This document shows, in pieces, positions 21,526 through 36,793 of a DNA stretch of 64,000 bases. The first letter of the stretch is position 1, and each line of letters opens with the position of its first letter. Under the pieces are notes generated by a model. That model saw only the letters and a program-made list of their open reading frames with translations, ran no database searches and was not told where the DNA came from. Source of the DNA: Pristionchus mayeri (Eukaryota > Nematoda > Chromadorea > Rhabditida > Neodiplogasteridae); contig BTRK01000001.1 of NCBI GenBank assembly GCA_036245805.1, positions 13,578,001 to 13,642,000 on the forward strand. Reading direction: 5' to 3'. Both the position numbers and the translations under genes were made by a program.

Positions 21526-24500
21526 GTCTCTATGTCTTCTACCTTCTACACTCCGACTGCAGCGGCCAAAGACTCGGATGCACAACAGTTCGTGGAAGTG
21601 CGAACATGCAGACTTTTGACGTGCATGCAGGACAGACCGGAGGTGAGTGATGGGGAGAAGGGTATTGCAGCATACTGTACGATCTGACAGTACTGCTGTA
21701 GCGTGGTCGCTGTAGTTACCTGCATTTGCACTAGGCCCTCGGTCAATTCTCATTACAGCCATTTTCCAAATGCTATTACCTCTGTTGGTGATAGTCGTCT
21801 TCATCTTTGTGAACCAGCAATCTACAGTATCCTCCCTCTGCTCAGGTCGGTCCTCCCGTTCTGATGCGAGTGCTGCTGCTCAAGAAGTGCGCCCGATTGA
21901 TGCCCGAGGGAGAGAAGAAAGAGAACGAGGATACGGAGAGGTAAATTGGTCATATTGGAAGGAAAAGCAATATGGCTGTTTTGTGTTGCAAGTGTATGAC
22001 AAGAGCATTAGGGCGAACGTTTTCTAATCACAAGATCTCTTTGTTCTCAATAACCCGAAATCGTATCATTCCCAGTGCCCCTCCGGGTCGTCTCTCTCTC
22101 TGATGCTGCAGATTCCCTCTGCAACTTGCAGCAGCAGCTACCTGCAGGAGAACGAGAACAAGGAGGAAGACGAGGAGAGGAGGGTAAGTCATTTATTGGT
22201 ATTTGCGCTACAAGTCTACGTCTTCTTGATAACTTCGCACGGCAATTGGTTTAGAAGCAAATGTGAAACCTCAATTTCCAGGGAGAGAATTTGGAAAAAT
22301 TCTTTTCAGATTCGCCGTCATGAGGAAGGGGCGAAGAATCTGAATGTGCTCATGCAAGCGATGAACGAAGATGGATTAGCTGCCTTCCTCTGGTCATATC
22401 TGGCTGGCTACTATGAATGGTGAGGATACGGTAGAATTTATTCTTTTAGCCAGTCGAGAAAGGAACTATTGTTTTGCATCGTAGATTCTGTGATTTGAAT
22501 CCTTACTGCAACCCGGATCTCACAGGTTGCTCAACTCTCTCAATGGTTCTTCGTCTGAGAGGAAGAAGAAAAGCTTGCTGTTGGAAGTTCCGTTGATGGG
22601 AGTGAACGAAGCAGAGGAGGAGATGATGGCATATGCAAATGTGAGTTTCCAATTATCGATAATATCCTAACTCGTTAAATATTTTAAAAATATATTAATT
22701 GGAAAAAAAGTTTTTTAAATACCGGGTTACGTTGAAATTTTATGATTTGTTGCGCTTGGTTTTGATGTTTCCAAAAAAAATGGATGTTCCTTATCCGATT
22801 AAGGTTTCAGAACTCGCTTATTTTTAGTTCTAGCTCAGGCGTCTAACGAAGTATCCGATCATGAGGAATCAAACATACCCATAGGTGGGCACCATCGAAG
22901 CCAGCTGTGAAACACCCCTTTTCGGATTGGACACCCCTGGTTTTTGGAAAATGTTGTCACAAAAACGATCATTTGCGATCACCCCCCCCCCCCCTTTGAC
23001 CCTAAACACCCCCGGTTTTCGATTTCCAGCTTCAACCCCCGCCCACCTATGAACATACCAAAAAAGCCCTCTCGTTTTCAGGTGGTATCTTACTCACTCT
23101 CCCTCTCTCAATCTGGTTCTATTTCTTCTGGAAGAATCAAACATCTACCGGAGCTTCTCAAGCGACTTCTGAGATGCGCCAATGCAATGAACATCATCGA
23201 GAAGAGGGACAAGGTAAGCGGTTATAGATTTTGAACTATGGGGTTGGAGGTTTCATTAAGATCACATCAGCGCCGGTACTATTTGTCTTCGCTAACGTCT
23301 CAGAAACATTTCCATTAATTTCCAGATGGTGTTGTCCACTGTGAAGATGGCCTCGTGTCTGCTGGCCGAGGTTTTGAGAGCCGGAGGATCACTCGAGGCG
23401 CAGCGTTCGTGTTTAATTTTTCTTGTTTTTCCCTGAACCAGGCGTTCTGATCTCTAATCCATTCTATTTCATATTTCTGTACAAATCAATCTATTACTAT
23501 GAGCTTCTACTTAGTTTCTTCGCGTGGTTTATGATTTGATCTTTGGTCTTTCCCATCTCCCTCCCTCTTCTAGAGTCCTCTGAGGGTTGCGCAGCAGCCA
23601 CTCCCGAGTCGCCGAACAAGGCATTCCTGGCGAGTCTCGTCGATAAGCAAGGTTTGTGTGGAGGGGTTCTTGCTGTTATCCCGTCTGATCTGTGTTTCAA
23701 AGCCAGAACTGTCATTGTCTTTCTTACTTGCTGTTGGTGGGAGGTTTTGTTGAATACGGTAATGCATGGAGTACTGTAGCTCAATTATCGACCGTTGCAG
23801 AGCAGGCAATGATGGAGGCTTGTCTTGAGGAGTGCCAGCGACTGATGACAACCATCTGCCGATACTACCGTGACCACAGGGGTACGGTATTTTTATATTA
23901 ATTTTTTTAGAGTTTAATATCTAGCTGGTTAATCTGGTGTTGAAGCGTTGCCTTAAAATGAGAAGCTTCATTGTGAGCCGATGTGTCACACGACTTTCTG
24001 TGCTAAAAACCCAATCCCATTTCACATTGATTCAATAGTCGAAATTGTTGCCGGTCAATCTGATGTTGCAACTTTTCTCGAAAAGGAAACAGTGTACCTT
24101 GAACCGATCTTCCTCTCCTTATTTCTCTAAACCACCAATTTGTAGTCGTCTCCCGTTGGCCTCTTCTTCGTGCGATGAAAGCATTGCTGTTGCAGTTTGC
24201 CGACTTTGAAACAAGTAGTTTTTTGAAACAAGATTAGGAAAGTATAATCGCTTGGAGACTTTGCGAAGCGTTAAAGGATCACAGTGAAGCACGAGTCAAC
24301 CATGCGCGTGAATACTAACTCTCGTTTTTAAGATCAAAATACATTAATCTTATTCAGTCTGCGGGTGCTCGTCTGGTGCTTCTTCTCCACTCGAGAAATG
24401 CCGCCTAACCGAGTAGCGTGGTGGAGAATATCATGATGAAGGCACTGACGACGGATGACTCGGTCAGAGATCATAGATCTATTGTTATTGTATCGTTCTC

Positions 24501-24747
24501 TTTTTTATTGATAGTTACCACAAAAAAAAGATAGTATTGCTATTGATGATGCGAATCTCATTCAATCTTATGAACAACGTGTAACCCGAACTCTACCAGT
24601 TGTTTCACTAAACATGCTGGAAGCTTTTGTGTTCTAATTGATAGTCAATTTCCATCAGGTGCTCGCAACGGAGGCAGCGCGTACATTCCATCGTATCTGG
24701 ACGCTCACTCGCAGTGACGAAGAGGGAATGCTCGCTAATATCAATTG
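21526..24747 (+). CDS. Unrecognised multi-exon helical protein (internal part of a larger gene)
   Basis: Exons: 21526-21642, 21846-21940, 22132-22183, 22310-22419, 22526-22640, 23082-23213, 23326-23404, 23574-23651, 23801 to about 23887, 24358-24462 and 24659-24747, with compatible phases. The protein is alpha-helical and acidic in places (KEEDEERR), with segments such as IKHLPELLKRLLRCANAMNI, EACLEECQRLMTTICRYYRD and ATEAARTFHRIWTLTRSDEE, reminiscent of HEAT/armadillo-type repeats in large scaffold proteins. I cannot name the family. Neither a clear start nor an end is visible: exon 1 begins in phase 0, matching the end of the coatomer fragment, and the last exon ends in phase 2 at GTAATT. 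A TAA at 24406-24408 interrupts the tenth exon in frame; the frame resumes directly after it, suggesting decay. Confidence 0.5.
22976..22995 (+). repeat. Poly(C) tract
   Basis: A run of about 13 C in intron 5 of the helical-protein gene, within CACCCCC-rich sequence. Confidence 0.8.
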
Positions 24748-24838
24748 GTAATTAGGTTCTGATCGTATCTCTTATTGATCTTTTTTTCAATCGTCTTAAA
24801 TTTCGAGATGCGTTGAATAAATATATTGCTGTACGTAC

Positions 24839-25658
24839 TTGTTGAGACCTAGTGTGTTGTGGAGTGGGCATGTGGAATGGGAGGTCGGACATTGCATCGG
24901 CAATGTCATCTACCATGAACGGCTCCTGCACCGAGTGCTCGAGCTGTAATAGTAATTATTCCTTTGTGTGTATGTACTATTGCCTCATCTGATTCTGTGT
25001 TTTATCTGATTGCCTCCCCAGAGCATATTCTCATATAATTCTAGTGTCTTTCGGACATGAACAATTGGACCCTTACTTGAAGCTGATCGTGATCCGCTCT
25101 CTGAAGACTAGAAGGGCTTTCTCTCTGTTCACGATGCTAAACAAACGGGGTAAGGCAAGCGATAAATACTATTTGTGATCAAATGGACATGTGTGTATGC
25201 GTTATTGCCTCCTCTGGGCCTGTGTTTTATCTGATTGCCTCCCCAGGGCGTACTATGATATAATTCTAGTGTATATCGGAAATAAAGAATTGTGCCCTTC
25301 CCTGCTCTTGATCTTGGTGCGCCCTCTGAAGACGTGGAGTGCCTTCTTTCTGTTGGTAAGTACAACGCACATTGGTAAGTACAACGCATCATTACAATCG
25401 CATCAAATCAAGTAGGCAATAACTCACATATATTGGAGGGGGCTTCTCTCCCTTCTTCGAGCGCGGAAAGTGGTTGTGGCAGAGTCTTGCCCGCTTGCCC
25501 TGTGCTTGAACAGACGCGACCTTCCCCTCCAATGCTTGGAACTCGTCCTCGATGAGATTGAGGCGGAGCAACCACTCCCTTCTCAGCTCGGGAGTGGAAG
25601 GAATCACACGAGTTTCGCTTGAACGGAGTGGGCAGGCGATGCATGCATATGTTGCCAT
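24839..25658 (-). CDS. THAP-type zinc-finger protein (partial model)
   Basis: Exon 25658-25428 starts MATYACIACPL and contains CxxC, then STPELRREWLLRL, then RLCHNHF about 50 residues later. This C-x2-C...C-x2-H-F layout with the Pro-x-x-Arg-x-x-Trp segment is the THAP domain, a zinc-dependent DNA-binding domain also found in P-element-type transposases. The exon ends in phase 0 at a GTGAGT donor. A second minus-strand exon, 24943-24839 (EPFMVDDIADAMSDLPFHMP), has good acceptor and donor and matching phase 0, so it probably continues the gene. The 3' end is not found. The gene is antisense to the 3' end of the helical-protein gene. An ATG at 25688 would add ten residues. Confidence 0.55.
24963..25365. 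repeat. Tandem duplication of about 226 bp
   Basis: 24963-25138 and 25189-25365 are diverged direct copies sharing TATCTGATTGCCTCCCCAG, ATATAATTCTAGTGT and TCTGAAGAC blocks. They lie in the intron of the THAP model. No convincing frame on either strand. Confidence 0.65.
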
Positions 25659-26206
25659 GAACTGATAGCAACTTGAAGCAATAAACACGGAAAGAGAACG
25701 AAAATGAAGACATGCAATGTATCTATCTGGTTTATTCGCCGTTAAGTATCTGTAAGTATCTGGTTTATACGCCGTTAATAGCCGTAATGTGCTTAATCCT
25801 GCGTTTACCTATACAAATCAGAACACCGAAAAGGGAATACAACGTAAACTACTGAAAAAAGGCAAAACTATCTAGAGAAATAGCCCAATTAAATCGGAGG
25901 ACCTTAGCATGGCCGGACAAAAATCAATTAGGCAAAAATACCGTTTTTTTTTAAATTCCCGCTCAAATACCGTAATTGTCCTGTGTTTCCTAATTAACGC
26001 TCCCCAATAAATGCCATTTCCCGGCTTTGTCCATTTTCACGTTTAAACAATTTTTTAAAATTATTTTGAAACATTGCATTGATATGAGAGGACGAAGCCT
26101 CACAAATTAAGACAGACTTGTTTTTCGATTTCCGGATCCCTTTAATGGGCTATTTAAAAAATGCCTTTTACTCCAACAATCCTTCTAATTTTTGGAACCA
26201 TTTCAG

Positions 26207-26294
26207 TGAAGTTCGATCTGGAGGCGGTGTTGCCAGAAAATCCGTGAATCAGCCGGAGACAAGGCAAGAACAGCGACTGAGAGAACAGCAATAA
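26207..26294 (+). CDS. Terminal exon encoding the TRQE module
   Basis: After a TTTCAG acceptor this exon reads EVRSGGGVARKSVNQPETRQ and ends EQRLREQQ then TAA. It is a clear paralogue of the last exon of the repeat-exon gene at 31846-31942 (ARKAVRQPETRQEERLRE). It needs two bases from the preceding exon (phase 2), which the last exon of the helical-protein gene (ends 24747, phase 2) would supply; splicing those together gives a valid but unproven C-terminus. Otherwise it is a stranded duplicate exon. Confidence 0.5.
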
Positions 26295-26461
26295 ATAACG
26301 AAAGATGATACCAGTCTATCATTCCATTTTCTTTTGAACCCCACATGCACTATTTCTTTTCTTCCTCGGTGTGAGGAGGGTAAACACTCTATTATCACAT
26401 AGAAATTGTTCGTATCGATCGTAGAGAAAGCAATATAAAGAATTTACGAGGGGAAGACTCA

Positions 26462-26745
26462 TACAATCGTGTCACCTCTCATTCTTCTGTGCATTGCTCC
26501 CCTCCCTTTCGTACCAGTCACCCTGACCCTGAATGGTACCATCAACCCTCCCTTGTACCCTATCCCCATCCCATCGGCTGACTCCTCCTTGTACGTGTAG
26601 CCAATTCCCGCAATAAAAGATTAGTAAATTTAGCACCGTCTCGGAGCGAAGTAAGGGCGGTCTGCGGATGGGTTGTATGAGAGTGATGGACAAAATTGAG
26701 CCTATACTCGTCCGAGCGTGATAAGATAAATTGATTGATTGATTG
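26462..26745 (+). mobile_element. Possible non-LTR retrotransposon 3' tail
   Basis: GC-richer sequence ending in GATAAATTGATTGATTGATTGG, similar in style to the simple-repeat tail of the non-LTR element at 31200-31240. No coding part is recognised. Confidence 0.3.
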
Positions 26746-27979
26746 GATTTGACCGGCTACTCTCTCCTATGAGAAGCCATCGCAGTAGTCTATGCTGGTT
26801 TCTTCTCAGAAATAATAATAATATTATTTATGCTGTTACGAAATAACGTGTAACAAATTTAAAAATAGGTCATCAAATCAATGATGATAAAAAATGATAA
26901 CGAGACAATAGGATATCACGAGGAAATACTCAGCGGAGCTGGTTTGATTCTCGGAGTATACTAAAAGCCTTGCCGCTGAATACGGTGGGTGTGCCCATTG
27001 GCGGCGCCTTTGTGTCTGTTTGCGGCCTTTGTGTGCATGCAAATGCGTCGAGAATAGATGCGAGTTAGAGAAAGGGGACATATGGTGTCATTCCTTTCTG
27101 TACGCGTTCTGTATATTTTCTGTATACGTTCTGTATACGTTCTGTATGTTCTGTTCGAATAATCGTTATAACGGAGAGGAGTGCCCTATTGAGTATGTCT
27201 TTGAATATGTAACGATAAGGGTGTTGGGAAGGAGAAGGGGCTTCGATTTGTCTTCTTTCGTCACCTTTCTCTAAATCTACTGACTGACTGACCGCTTCAT
27301 GTTTGAATGGCAATGATACTCGTTGTTTTTGTTATCGCCATGGTACATTTAACCGTTACTCTACCATCATTGTTTAAATTGGACACGCGTGTCATAAGCA
27401 AACACGATAGTGTCAAACTTTTCTTACAGTAATCGCGCATTTGCATAACGAACTCAAAATTGAGAGTTTGTATTGTTTAATTCAATTGTTTGAACGCAAG
27501 AATGCCCTAATGAAAGATCATAAACGAAAATATACGTTTGAATAACTTTAAAATGAAATTAGCGCGCGAATTGGGTGGGGGGGGCAAGAGTGACAGGTGG
27601 CCTGAATACGCTCCCCTCACGCATGCTCATTTCCCATCTCGCTGCGTCTCTGACCTGTTTTAACTACACTCCCTCCCTTGAATTTGTTTGTACTGTTAAA
27701 CTTGACATTATCTATACCCTGCAAAAAATTGTATTGAGCTGATCTCTGTGAAACGTTGATTGTAACATTTAATATTTGTGCTTTGTGTAATGGCGCAGGT
27801 TCCAGTTGGAGCACGTTGACAGTTTATGACTGCTGAGCGTGTGGCAATCCTGTCTTAATCGTTTATTCTAGAAAAGAAGACCTCTCAAAACTCCTGCGAC
27901 TGATCTCTCCCCAACACGCATACATTTATTTAATTGTCGCGAACAGGCGTTTATAATGTATTACGTGAAATTAATTAAG
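26746..27979. other. Intergenic region
   Basis: Contains a 12-bp tandem (GTTCTGTATAC, 27108-27155) and A/T-rich DNA. I see no supported exon. Short frames on both strands lack splice context. Confidence 0.4.
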
Positions 27980-27980
27980 A

Positions 27981-31942
<3,962 letters not shown>

Positions 31943-32620
31943 ATTCGCACCCATTCTTTTAATAAATGAATGCAATATGTTTCACAATCTTGTTGCTGAT
32001 CTCAAATAACTCCGATCACGGCACTCGATCGGATGGGAACTACGACGTTGCGCAGTCTTTGATATATCAAAGGCGGCATGACGTCGTAGTCCGACATAGT
32101 GCCCTGATCATTATTATCTCAAAATGTTTTCGTAAAATGTTTTCTTCTATTCAATTATAATAGTGGCCTCGCAAGAGACATATCTTCTTTTTGGGATAAA
32201 CTCGATGTTTCATCTCTTTTTCATGACTAAACAGCAAAAGTGAGTCTTGAATTAATCTTAATTCACGTTATTCACGTTGATCGTTCACGTTAATTCACGT
32301 TGATCGCCCTTGAGAAGACATAAAAAAAGCTGAGAAAATTGCTCCTCATTTGCTGATATTTTCTCACATACCGTGTAGAAACTGATGACAAGGTGATTTG
32401 AACTTCGAAATCTACCTTTCGAAATCTAACATACTCTGGCAGCGGTAATATAGTGAGATTTTCTGAAATATTCGTCTCTGAAATATTCGCCTCTGGGTCA
32501 GGCTCAGCAAACTATTTCGAATTTACCAAGTGACATAGAGATATGTTACGTGCATTTCAACAGCTGTGAAATTCCCTCTGGAAATGATGGACCATCCAGA
32601 TAATTATCTTTTACCTCATG
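31943..32620. other. 3' flank with hairpin element
   Basis: AATAAATGAATGC at 31961 may serve as poly(A) signal of the repeat-exon gene. The hairpin MITE at 32021-32103 and short TTCACGTTGATC repeats (32267-32305) lie here. No exon seen. Confidence 0.45.
32021..32103. repeat. Hairpin MITE, copy 1
   Basis: A long imperfect stem around ATCAAAGGCGGCATGACGTC; the same central motif and the flanking ACATAGTGCC recur in the hairpin at 41181-41280. Confidence 0.55.
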
Positions 32621-32625
32621 TTATC

Positions 32626-34677
32626 TGTTGTATCCTTGTCCCTTGTTGATGTCCACGTAGACGGGAGAGGACGGATAAACACACCGTTTATCCACGAATA
32701 AATAAATAGGAGAAAATACTACAACAAATAGCCGTCAACCAGCTAGGGTGAGCGAGCGAGAGAGAACTGACAACTTGGGGCGACGCAACAATTGCATAAA
32801 TACGACTGAGTATAAATACTGCGCGTCAACACCATTTGAATCGCTATTTATGGGAATGCGACCTTAACTACGGTAGGCGCGTTTGGCGGGGCGCACGAAG
32901 TGCGATGGGTCACATACATGCAATCTGTGATAGGAATTATTACTAAAAGGTTATTACAAATTCCTATACAACACCTCCCCTTCAAGATTGACACTCAGTC
33001 GATCTTAAAATCACTAATCGGGGGAAGGAGGTGAGGTGAAGATATCAAATTTGGTCTGGGATATCATTCTCGGATGATATTTCAATCTTGGACGCTCTTC
33101 CGTCATTGTGGCGAGCCGTCCTCCTTCACAGTCTCCTTCTTGACGAGACGTTTCTCGTGACTCTTCTTTGACTCCGTGATGAGAGCCGTCTTCTCATCAA
33201 CGATCGGTAACCTTGTAGCGATCGAGTCGCTTCTCACTTTGAGAAGGTGCAGCCTTCCGATGAGATCTCTCCCAACGATGACTCGGCCAGTGCTTGCCAC
33301 GTACACTTCTGCACGTACACTGATGTAACCGTATTCCAGTTCACACATGATCTTTCCATCGATCTCCAGCTGCTGTCCATCGAAACTTCGAGGGTGGATC
33401 TCCAAACTTCTTCAGAGATGGACGAGATGTTTGAGCCGTTGACCCTGATCACTCTGCATCTCCTTCCGTACTTGTCCTCATCCTCGACGACCTTTCCATA
33501 CTGCTCACTGCAGTTCTCCATAGTGGACGCATCGCGCGACTTTTCGGGATTGCTTCTCTTTCCAAACTTGTCCTGTTTCTCCATACAGCAGACATGTTCC
33601 ATTTCGCGAGACCTATCTCGCTTGCACGACGCCTTGCCGCACTTGTTCTTTCTGCTGATGGACTTGTCCATGCAGCTCACGTGGTCCATTTCGCGAAACT
33701 CTTTTCACTTGCACGATTCCTCATCGCACTCGCCCGATGGTGGTTCCATCAGGCTCACGTGTTTCACCTGATTGGGGACTTGCGCTCGACTTCTCGCACT
33801 CGCACAACGTCTTGTGCTTCTCCAGACTGATGCGGGGGTTTGCGCGTGACTATTCACACTTGCACGACCTCTCATGCTTATCCTGCCCGCTCGCTGAGTT
33901 GCTCTCCTCTGCTCCACCCCTGCTTCTCTCTTTGACGCTTTTCCAGGTACTGTGAGCACGTGGCCTCGATTCCTTTCGAGCCGTGCTCTCCATGGATTCT
34001 TCACATTGTTTCTCATCGTGTGTGTGATTATTTAGAAAATTGGGCAGCAATTCGCCTCAATTTACTAAATTCAGAGCCGTGAATCAGAGCTTTCGTATCA
34101 CTCTATTCACTCGGTTCGTGACAATTAGCCCCAGCTCACGCCGAGTTCAGCTAATTGCCAATCACAAACGACTTTCAGCGAGTTCTTGTGACAATTGACC
34201 CCAGCACCGTCGAGTTCCGCCAATTGTCACTTCGCTTACTCACGATGACGAAATCACCACAGGTACGTCTGGCTAACCGCCCCGACTCCGCCTGTGTGAT
34301 TACGCTGAGTCCGCAGTGATCCTGAACGCCAGTGTTGTATCCTTGTCCCTTGTTGATGTCCACGTAGACGGGAGAGGACGGATAAACACACCGTTTATCC
34401 ACGAATAAATAAATAGGAGAAAATACTACAACAAAGAGCCGTCAACCAGCTAGGGTGAGCGAGCGAGAGAGAACTGACAACTTGGGGCGACGCGACAATT
34501 GCATAAATACGACTGAGTATAAATACTGCGCGTCAACACCATTTGAATCGCTATTTATGGGAATGCGACCTTTAGTACGGTAGGCGCGTTTGGCGGGGCG
34601 CACGTGCGATGGGTCACATACATGCAATCTGTGATAGGAATTATTACTAAAAGGTTATTACTAATTCCTATACAACA
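32626..34677 (-). mobile_element. LTR retrotransposon, short internal region
   Basis: LTRs 32626-32973 (348 bp) and 34333-34677 (345 bp) start TGTTGTATCC and end TATACAACA, about 98 % identical by eye with one 3-bp indel. The element is flanked by the 5-bp duplication TTATC (32621-32625 and 34678-34682). The polypurine tract lies next to the left LTR on the minus strand (complement of CCTCCCCTTC, 32974-32983), so the element reads right to left. The internal part is only 1.36 kb and lacks reverse transcriptase and integrase, so it is non-autonomous. It is inserted in the duplicated exon region. Confidence 0.9.
33103..33689 (-). pseudogene. Gag/aspartic-protease remnant of the LTR element
   Basis: Two overlapping frames with one frame change near 33400. 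The first reads CRVIRVNGSNISSISEEVW, the second FDGQQLEIDGKIMCELEYGY then VYVASTGRVIVGRDLIGRL. The order (short beta-strand with SxIS, W, then VGRDLIGRL) matches a retropepsin-like domain, with the usual catalytic Asp-Thr/Ser-Gly replaced by VNGS. Upstream (33690-34010) are Cys/His-containing repeats (ECDEESCK, CGKASCKRD) that could be zinc-knuckle remnants of gag. Probably non-functional. Confidence 0.5.
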
Positions 34678-34754
34678 TTATCTTTCCGAGAACTTCCATC
34701 CCTCAGTTCATCCACCACTATACTGCTAGTAACGCGCTCCCTCTGGCAGTTCTG

Positions 34755-34988
34755 TTTTTTTAAAAATAATTGCAGACCTCTCCCACCCTCAGTGGTTCAG
34801 CAGCGATCCCCACCCATCAGTAATCACTAATTACTTATATTAAAACAATTGTCGCGCGTATGGTATTGATAAATTATTAGATAGCATTAATTCAGAGTGC
34901 CCACCGGATTATCTGCTCGCAAGAATGTCAGCACACCTTATACCAGGCAGGAGAATCGACTCAATAATCAGCAGGGAACGAGCAATAG
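34755..34988 (+). pseudogene. Extra copy of the Ser-rich and TRQE-module exons
   Basis: 34896-34988 (93 nt) encodes RVPTGLSARKNVSTPYTRQE and the NNQQGTSNR end, with good acceptor TTCAG and donor GTGGGT; it is closest to exon 5 of the repeat-exon gene. About 34762-34805 resembles the Ser-rich linker exon but its donor is lost. The LTR element separates them from the main gene. No terminal exon follows. Confidence 0.5.
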
Positions 34989-35282
34989 GTGGGTAATATA
35001 TGATCTACTTTCATCAATAATTCGCTTAGATCGGCCCAATTAGAGTGAAGCCTTTTAAGCGATTTCAAACTTCATGGTCGAAATCGTGCAAAACTTTTGT
35101 TCCGACCTAATAATTCAATTATGTTGTGTGATCTATGATCCCCCCTTATATTCATGCATATCGGAGCCGCGATCTTGAGAGTGCAGTTCACACATTTAGC
35201 GTTGATGTGAACACAGACATATTATGCCGACTAAATCTGCAAGTCAAAATTTGAATTCTTTAACAAATGTACAAAATAATAT

Positions 35283-36604
35283 TTAACAGAGGTCTTCTGA
35301 GATATTGCATGAAATCGAGACCACCCTTTGACAAACTGTTCAAAGTGCTTCAAACGCCCTTCTGATGGTTGATGTAACTGAGGCCTAGTAACTTTCAGTT
35401 AAGTCGCTAGGGCCGTAAATTCAAAACTGCCTAAAATCCGGCTCTGCAAATTTCGAAAGTTCAAAAAATCATATCTTCATTCAAAGTTGCTTTAAAAAGT
35501 CGTTCTAAAAAGCAGTGACCAACTCGTCCAGTAGCATAATTTCACTGTTGACGATAAATCTGTAGAAAACAATGAAATGTCGTAATCTATAAAAATTTGC
35601 TTTTTGGGGACCGAAAAATGCATAAAAATGCTTGTCCTGAAAAATAAAATCTCTTTTACCTATGAGATTACTTCAGATTAGAATTCTTCGTCCTTTTATA
35701 CCCCGGAAAAAGTTGGTCTCGTAAAAATCGCGAGCGTGCTTTTTTTTTGCTTTTTTGCTGTTTACATGCCGGATCTCATGTTTTTTTAAACATTCTTATA
35801 ATATTTTTCATTGTAGATACTGCTTACTGCGACCAATTGACCAATTGCCACCAAATTTGGCACAAAAGTCATACTCGAGTATATAAACGTGTCCACATAC
35901 AAAATATGCAAAATTGCAAAATTTTTAAATTTCGATATTTTCGACTATTCCGACCGAAAAAATCGAAATTTCAAAGTTTTGGAATTTTGCATATTTCGAA
36001 AGTGGACTCTTTTATATACTCGAGTATGACTTTTGTGCCAAATTTGGAGGCAATTGGTGGCAGTAAACAGTATCTACAATGAAAAATATTATAAGAATGT
36101 CTCAAAAAACACGAGATCCGGCATGTAAACAGCAAAAAAGCAAAAAAATGCACGCTCGCGATTTTTACGACACCAACTTTTTCCGGGGTATAAAATGACG
36201 AAGAATTCGAATCTGAAGTAATCTCATAGGTAAAAGAGATTTTATTTTTCAGGACAAGCATTTATATGAATTTTTCGGTCCCCAAAAAGCAAATTTTTGT
36301 AGATTACGACATTTCATTGTTTTTCTACAGATTTATCGTCAACAGTGAAATTATGCTACTCGACGAGGCGGTCACTTTGCTTTTTTGAACGACTTTTAAA
36401 AGCAACGTTGAAGGAAGATATGATTTTGTGAACTTTCGAAATTTCCAGAGCCGGATTTTATGCAGTTTTGAATTTACGGCCCTAGCGACTTAACTGAAAG
36501 TTACTAGGCCTCAGTTACATCAACCATCAGAAGGGTGTTCAGATTGAAGCACTTTGAACAGTTTGTCAAATGCCACCTGCGATCTCTCAAAAGACCTCTG
36601 TTAA
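35283..36604. mobile_element. Palindromic foldback element P2
   Basis: A 1.32-kb palindrome with ends TTAACAGAGGTCTTCTGAGA and its complement, centre near 35965. Arms are about 650 bp. Contains the spurious mirrored frames at 35747-36082 and 35971-36261. It shares the phrase CCGGCTCTG with P1, so it may be a related family. Confidence 0.75.
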
Positions 36605-36793
36605 GAATGCCCAGTTGATTTGATGGAAACAAAAAAAAACGAAACTCAGCATTTTTACGTTTATTTCCTTTCTTTAATACGCAGTTACAGCGCACAGTAA
36701 AGCATATTAAAATGGATAAGTCAGCCAATGACTTTAACGGAATGTCGATTTGCAAAATAGTCGTGAAATAATTGGCAGCAAGATTGTAAGGCT

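Noticed and set aside
33247..33771. 174-aa plus-strand ORF in the LTR element
   Set aside because: The polypurine tract shows that the element reads on the minus strand, where the protease-like frame lies.
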